Of a DNA stretch of 7,499 nt, positions 6,260-7,499 are shown in pieces (position 1 is the first letter of the stretch; every line of letters begins with the position of its first letter). The stretch comes from Comamonadaceae bacterium (GTDB taxonomy: Bacteria; Pseudomonadota; Gammaproteobacteria; Burkholderiales; Burkholderiaceae_C): assembly GCA_947460065.1 (NCBI GenBank), contig CANHGF010000115.1, forward strand, positions 1-7,499, in the 5' to 3' direction. Under the pieces are notes generated by a model, which worked only from the letters and a program-made list of their open reading frames with translations, was not told where the DNA came from and searched no databases. A program made the position numbers and the translations under genes.

Positions 6260-6323
6260 TGCCCTGCCCTTTGCAGCCTGGCCAGCGCTGACCGGCCTTG
6301 CCCGATCTTGATGATGGCCCGAT

Positions 6324-7157
6324 TCAGCGGGCCATCAGCGCAACCAGCTCGGGGTCATGCCGGGCATAGGCGCCGCTGCGGCTGGTGCCTATGCCGGCAT
6401 CGCGCCGCAAGCGGATCATCATCAAGGCATAGCGCCAGGCAATGGCCAGCACATCGACCACCGGCGCGCCGCTGATGTGGGTCAGCTTGTTGGCCACCAT
6501 CAGGGTGGCCAGCACCGCTTCGGCCGGCACAATCACATCGGCCCCTTGCTGGCTGATGGCCTGCTGCGCGGCGCGGCTGAAGGCCTCAAGCACGCCCTGA
6601 GGATTGGAGGCGGCAGCGGCCAGCAGTTCGGCCTCGTGCATGGGCGGATCGATAGGCACGCAGGGCAAAACCCGTGACTCGAGACCATGCTTTTCAACCG
6701 CGTTTTGCACGATGAATGAGATTTCTGGTGCATTGGCGATCGGGGCGACGCGTTTGCCCAGTGAGCACGACACCAGCATCGAGGACTCCAAGATGCCGAT
6801 GACCGGGATGTCGACCGCCGAGCGAATCTCGCGCAGCAGCGGCTCGCTGAAGGAGCCGATGACAAAAGCGTCAAAGCCATCCTGCTCAGCCCGGATCGCG
6901 TTGTCGATGATCTGGTCAACCGCCCGGTGATACACAAAGGCATTGCCCAGGGCCGAGGTCGGCGTGCGCCCGTGGTAGGTGCCAGCACGCAGGCCTTCGA
7001 CCTGCACCGTAGCTTCGTTGCCGAGCAAGGCCTGGGAATGGGCCAGCAGAAAGTCTCGGTAGGCGCCGAGCCCGGCCAGCTCGGTCATGGACTGGTGCCA
7101 TAGCCGAAAAGGGACGGACTGTGCCGAAGCCGTGGAAGCGGTGGGTGTGGGGGTCAT
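6324..7157 (-). CDS. Hydantoin/Asp-Glu racemase-like protein lacking the classical cysteine pair (paralogue 2)
   Basis: A 277-residue cytoplasmic protein. The ATG at 7157 has GGAGAA 7 nt upstream (7165-7170); a TTG one codon earlier is unlikely. After a Thr/Ser/Pro-rich leader comes FRLWHQSMTELAGLGAY (17-33), colinear with the start of the protein at 1267-2082. GFDAFVIG (94-101) is identical in both. The first catalytic loop reads GSFSEPLL, with Ser102 where classical hydantoin racemases have Cys. The second reads GADVIVPAEAVL (205-216), with Glu213 at the second Cys position. The C-terminal MMIRLRRD also matches the paralogue's end. Loss of both cysteines argues against classical two-base racemisation, but Ser/Glu could still act as acid or base in another isomerase or lyase reaction. 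The gene lies 54 bp after an aldo/keto reductase gene on the same strand and is probably co-transcribed with it. It converges with the iclR gene across 64 bp. Family call is firm; function is unknown. Confidence 0.9.
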   Translation of the reverse strand: MTPTPTASTASAQSVPFRLWHQSMTELAGLGAYRDFLLAHSQALLGNEATVQVEGLRAGTYHGRTPTSALGNAFVYHRAVDQIIDNAIRAEQDGFDAFVIGSFSEPLLREIRSAVDIPVIGILESSMLVSCSLGKRVAPIANAPEISFIVQNAVEKHGLESRVLPCVPIDPPMHEAELLAAAASNPQGVLEAFSRAAQQAISQQGADVIVPAEAVLATLMVANKLTHISGAPVVDVLAIAWRYALMMIRLRRDAGIGTSRSGAYARHDPELVALMAR

Positions 7158-7164
7158 CAAGGTG

Positions 7165-7170
7165 TTCTCC
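7165..7170 (-). promoter_or_regulatory. Ribosome binding site for racemase-like paralogue 2
   Basis: The minus strand reads GGAGAA 7 nt before the ATG at 7157. It supports that ATG over the preceding TTG codon at 7160. The rest of the 54-bp gap to the aldo/keto reductase holds only a small palindrome (GTCTT-C-AAGAC, 7179-7189) and no convincing promoter. Confidence 0.65.
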
Positions 7171-7211
7171 AGGGTCAGGTCTTCAAGACGCTCAGGGTAG
7201 CCAGCCTGCCC

Positions 7212-7499
7212 TTAGCGGCTGGCATCACCCATGCGGAACTCATGGCTGAGCGCATCGAGCCGGCGCAGCAATTCAGCGCTCAAGGTCAGCGCGGGCGCCG
7301 CGAGCGCATCGCCCAATTGCTCCGGCCGCGAGGCGCCCAGGATGGCGCTGGTCACCCCCGGCTGGGCCAAGACCCAAGCGATGGCCAACTGCACCGGGGC
7401 GATGCTGGCATCATGCGCGAGCTGGAGAAAGCCCTCGACGGCGACGAACTCGCGCTCATGCCAGTAGCGTTCCTTGTACAGGGCCTGCGCACCCCCGCC
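7212..7499 (-). CDS. Aldo/keto reductase, C-terminal part (start lies beyond the window)
   Basis: The last 95 codons of a gene entering from the right edge and reading open from 7499 to a TAA at 7212. The visible part contains LYKERYWHEREFVAVEGF, then VQLAIAWVLAQPGVTSAILG, then SRPEQLGDAL and LTLSAELLRRLDALS. This is the C-terminal end of the (alpha/beta)8 barrel of aldo/keto reductases, including the [A/G]-x-S/R-x-x-x-x-L region that contacts the 2'-phosphate of NADPH. The overall form resembles the YajO/PdxI/Tas-like or KvAP-beta-like group. Such enzymes reduce aldehydes or ketones with NADPH in the cytoplasm. The catalytic Asp-Tyr-Lys-His tetrad lies in the missing N-terminal portion, so activity cannot be judged. 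It precedes a racemase-like gene by 54 bp in what looks like one transcription unit. Confidence 0.88.
   Translation of the reverse strand, partial: GGGAQALYKERYWHEREFVAVEGFLQLAHDASIAPVQLAIAWVLAQPGVTSAILGASRPEQLGDALAAPALTLSAELLRRLDALSHEFRMGDASR

Noticed and set aside
6260..6323. Shared bidirectional terminator in the convergent gap between iclR and racemase-like paralogue 2
   Set aside because: The gap has short GC-rich inverted repeats such as CAGCGCTG and GGCC pairs but no strong stem followed by a T-tract in either direction.

Overview
The window reads as a GC-rich chromosomal segment of a betaproteobacterium, most likely order Burkholderiales (Comamonadaceae or Alcaligenaceae type). The main clue is a Bug/TctC-type solute receptor sitting inside a small catabolic operon, an arrangement greatly expanded in those families. 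The GC-biased codons and the mix of IclR, CHR-transporter and Asp/Glu-racemase-like genes agree. No rRNA, tRNA, insertion sequence, CRISPR array or phage gene was seen. No gene-free stretch exceeds about 235 bases.

Layout. Block A (minus strand, 1-2082) is a tight three-gene operon read right to left: a hydantoin/Asp-Glu racemase-like protein, a periplasmic Bug/TctC receptor, and the N-terminal 80 residues of a maleate isomerase/arylmalonate decarboxylase-like protein that leaves the window. The junctions are 14 and 27 bp. Block B (plus strand) starts across a divergent 234-bp region: a long-chain CHR chromate transporter (chrA), then after a 225-bp regulatory gap a TcuA-like FAD-dependent dehydrogenase, then an IclR-family regulator 52 bp further on. 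Block C (minus strand, 6324-7499) converges on block B. It holds the C-terminal 95 residues of an aldo/keto reductase followed by a second hydantoin/Asp-Glu racemase-like protein.

How the parts may fit. Leaving out chrA, the content is what a small-carboxylate catabolic locus needs: a periplasmic carboxylate receptor, a flavoprotein of the kind that desaturates tricarballylate to cis-aconitate, three enzymes of the Asp/Glu racemase/maleate isomerase/arylmalonate decarboxylase superfamily, an aldo/keto reductase and an IclR regulator. The substrate cannot be read from the sequence. The most unusual features are two racemase-like paralogues that both lack the paired catalytic cysteines of classical members, and an AT-rich cluster of ATAAC half-sites just upstream of the dehydrogenase that looks like a regulator binding site. 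The membrane partners expected for the receptor (TctA/TctB) and the dehydrogenase (TcuB) are not in the window.
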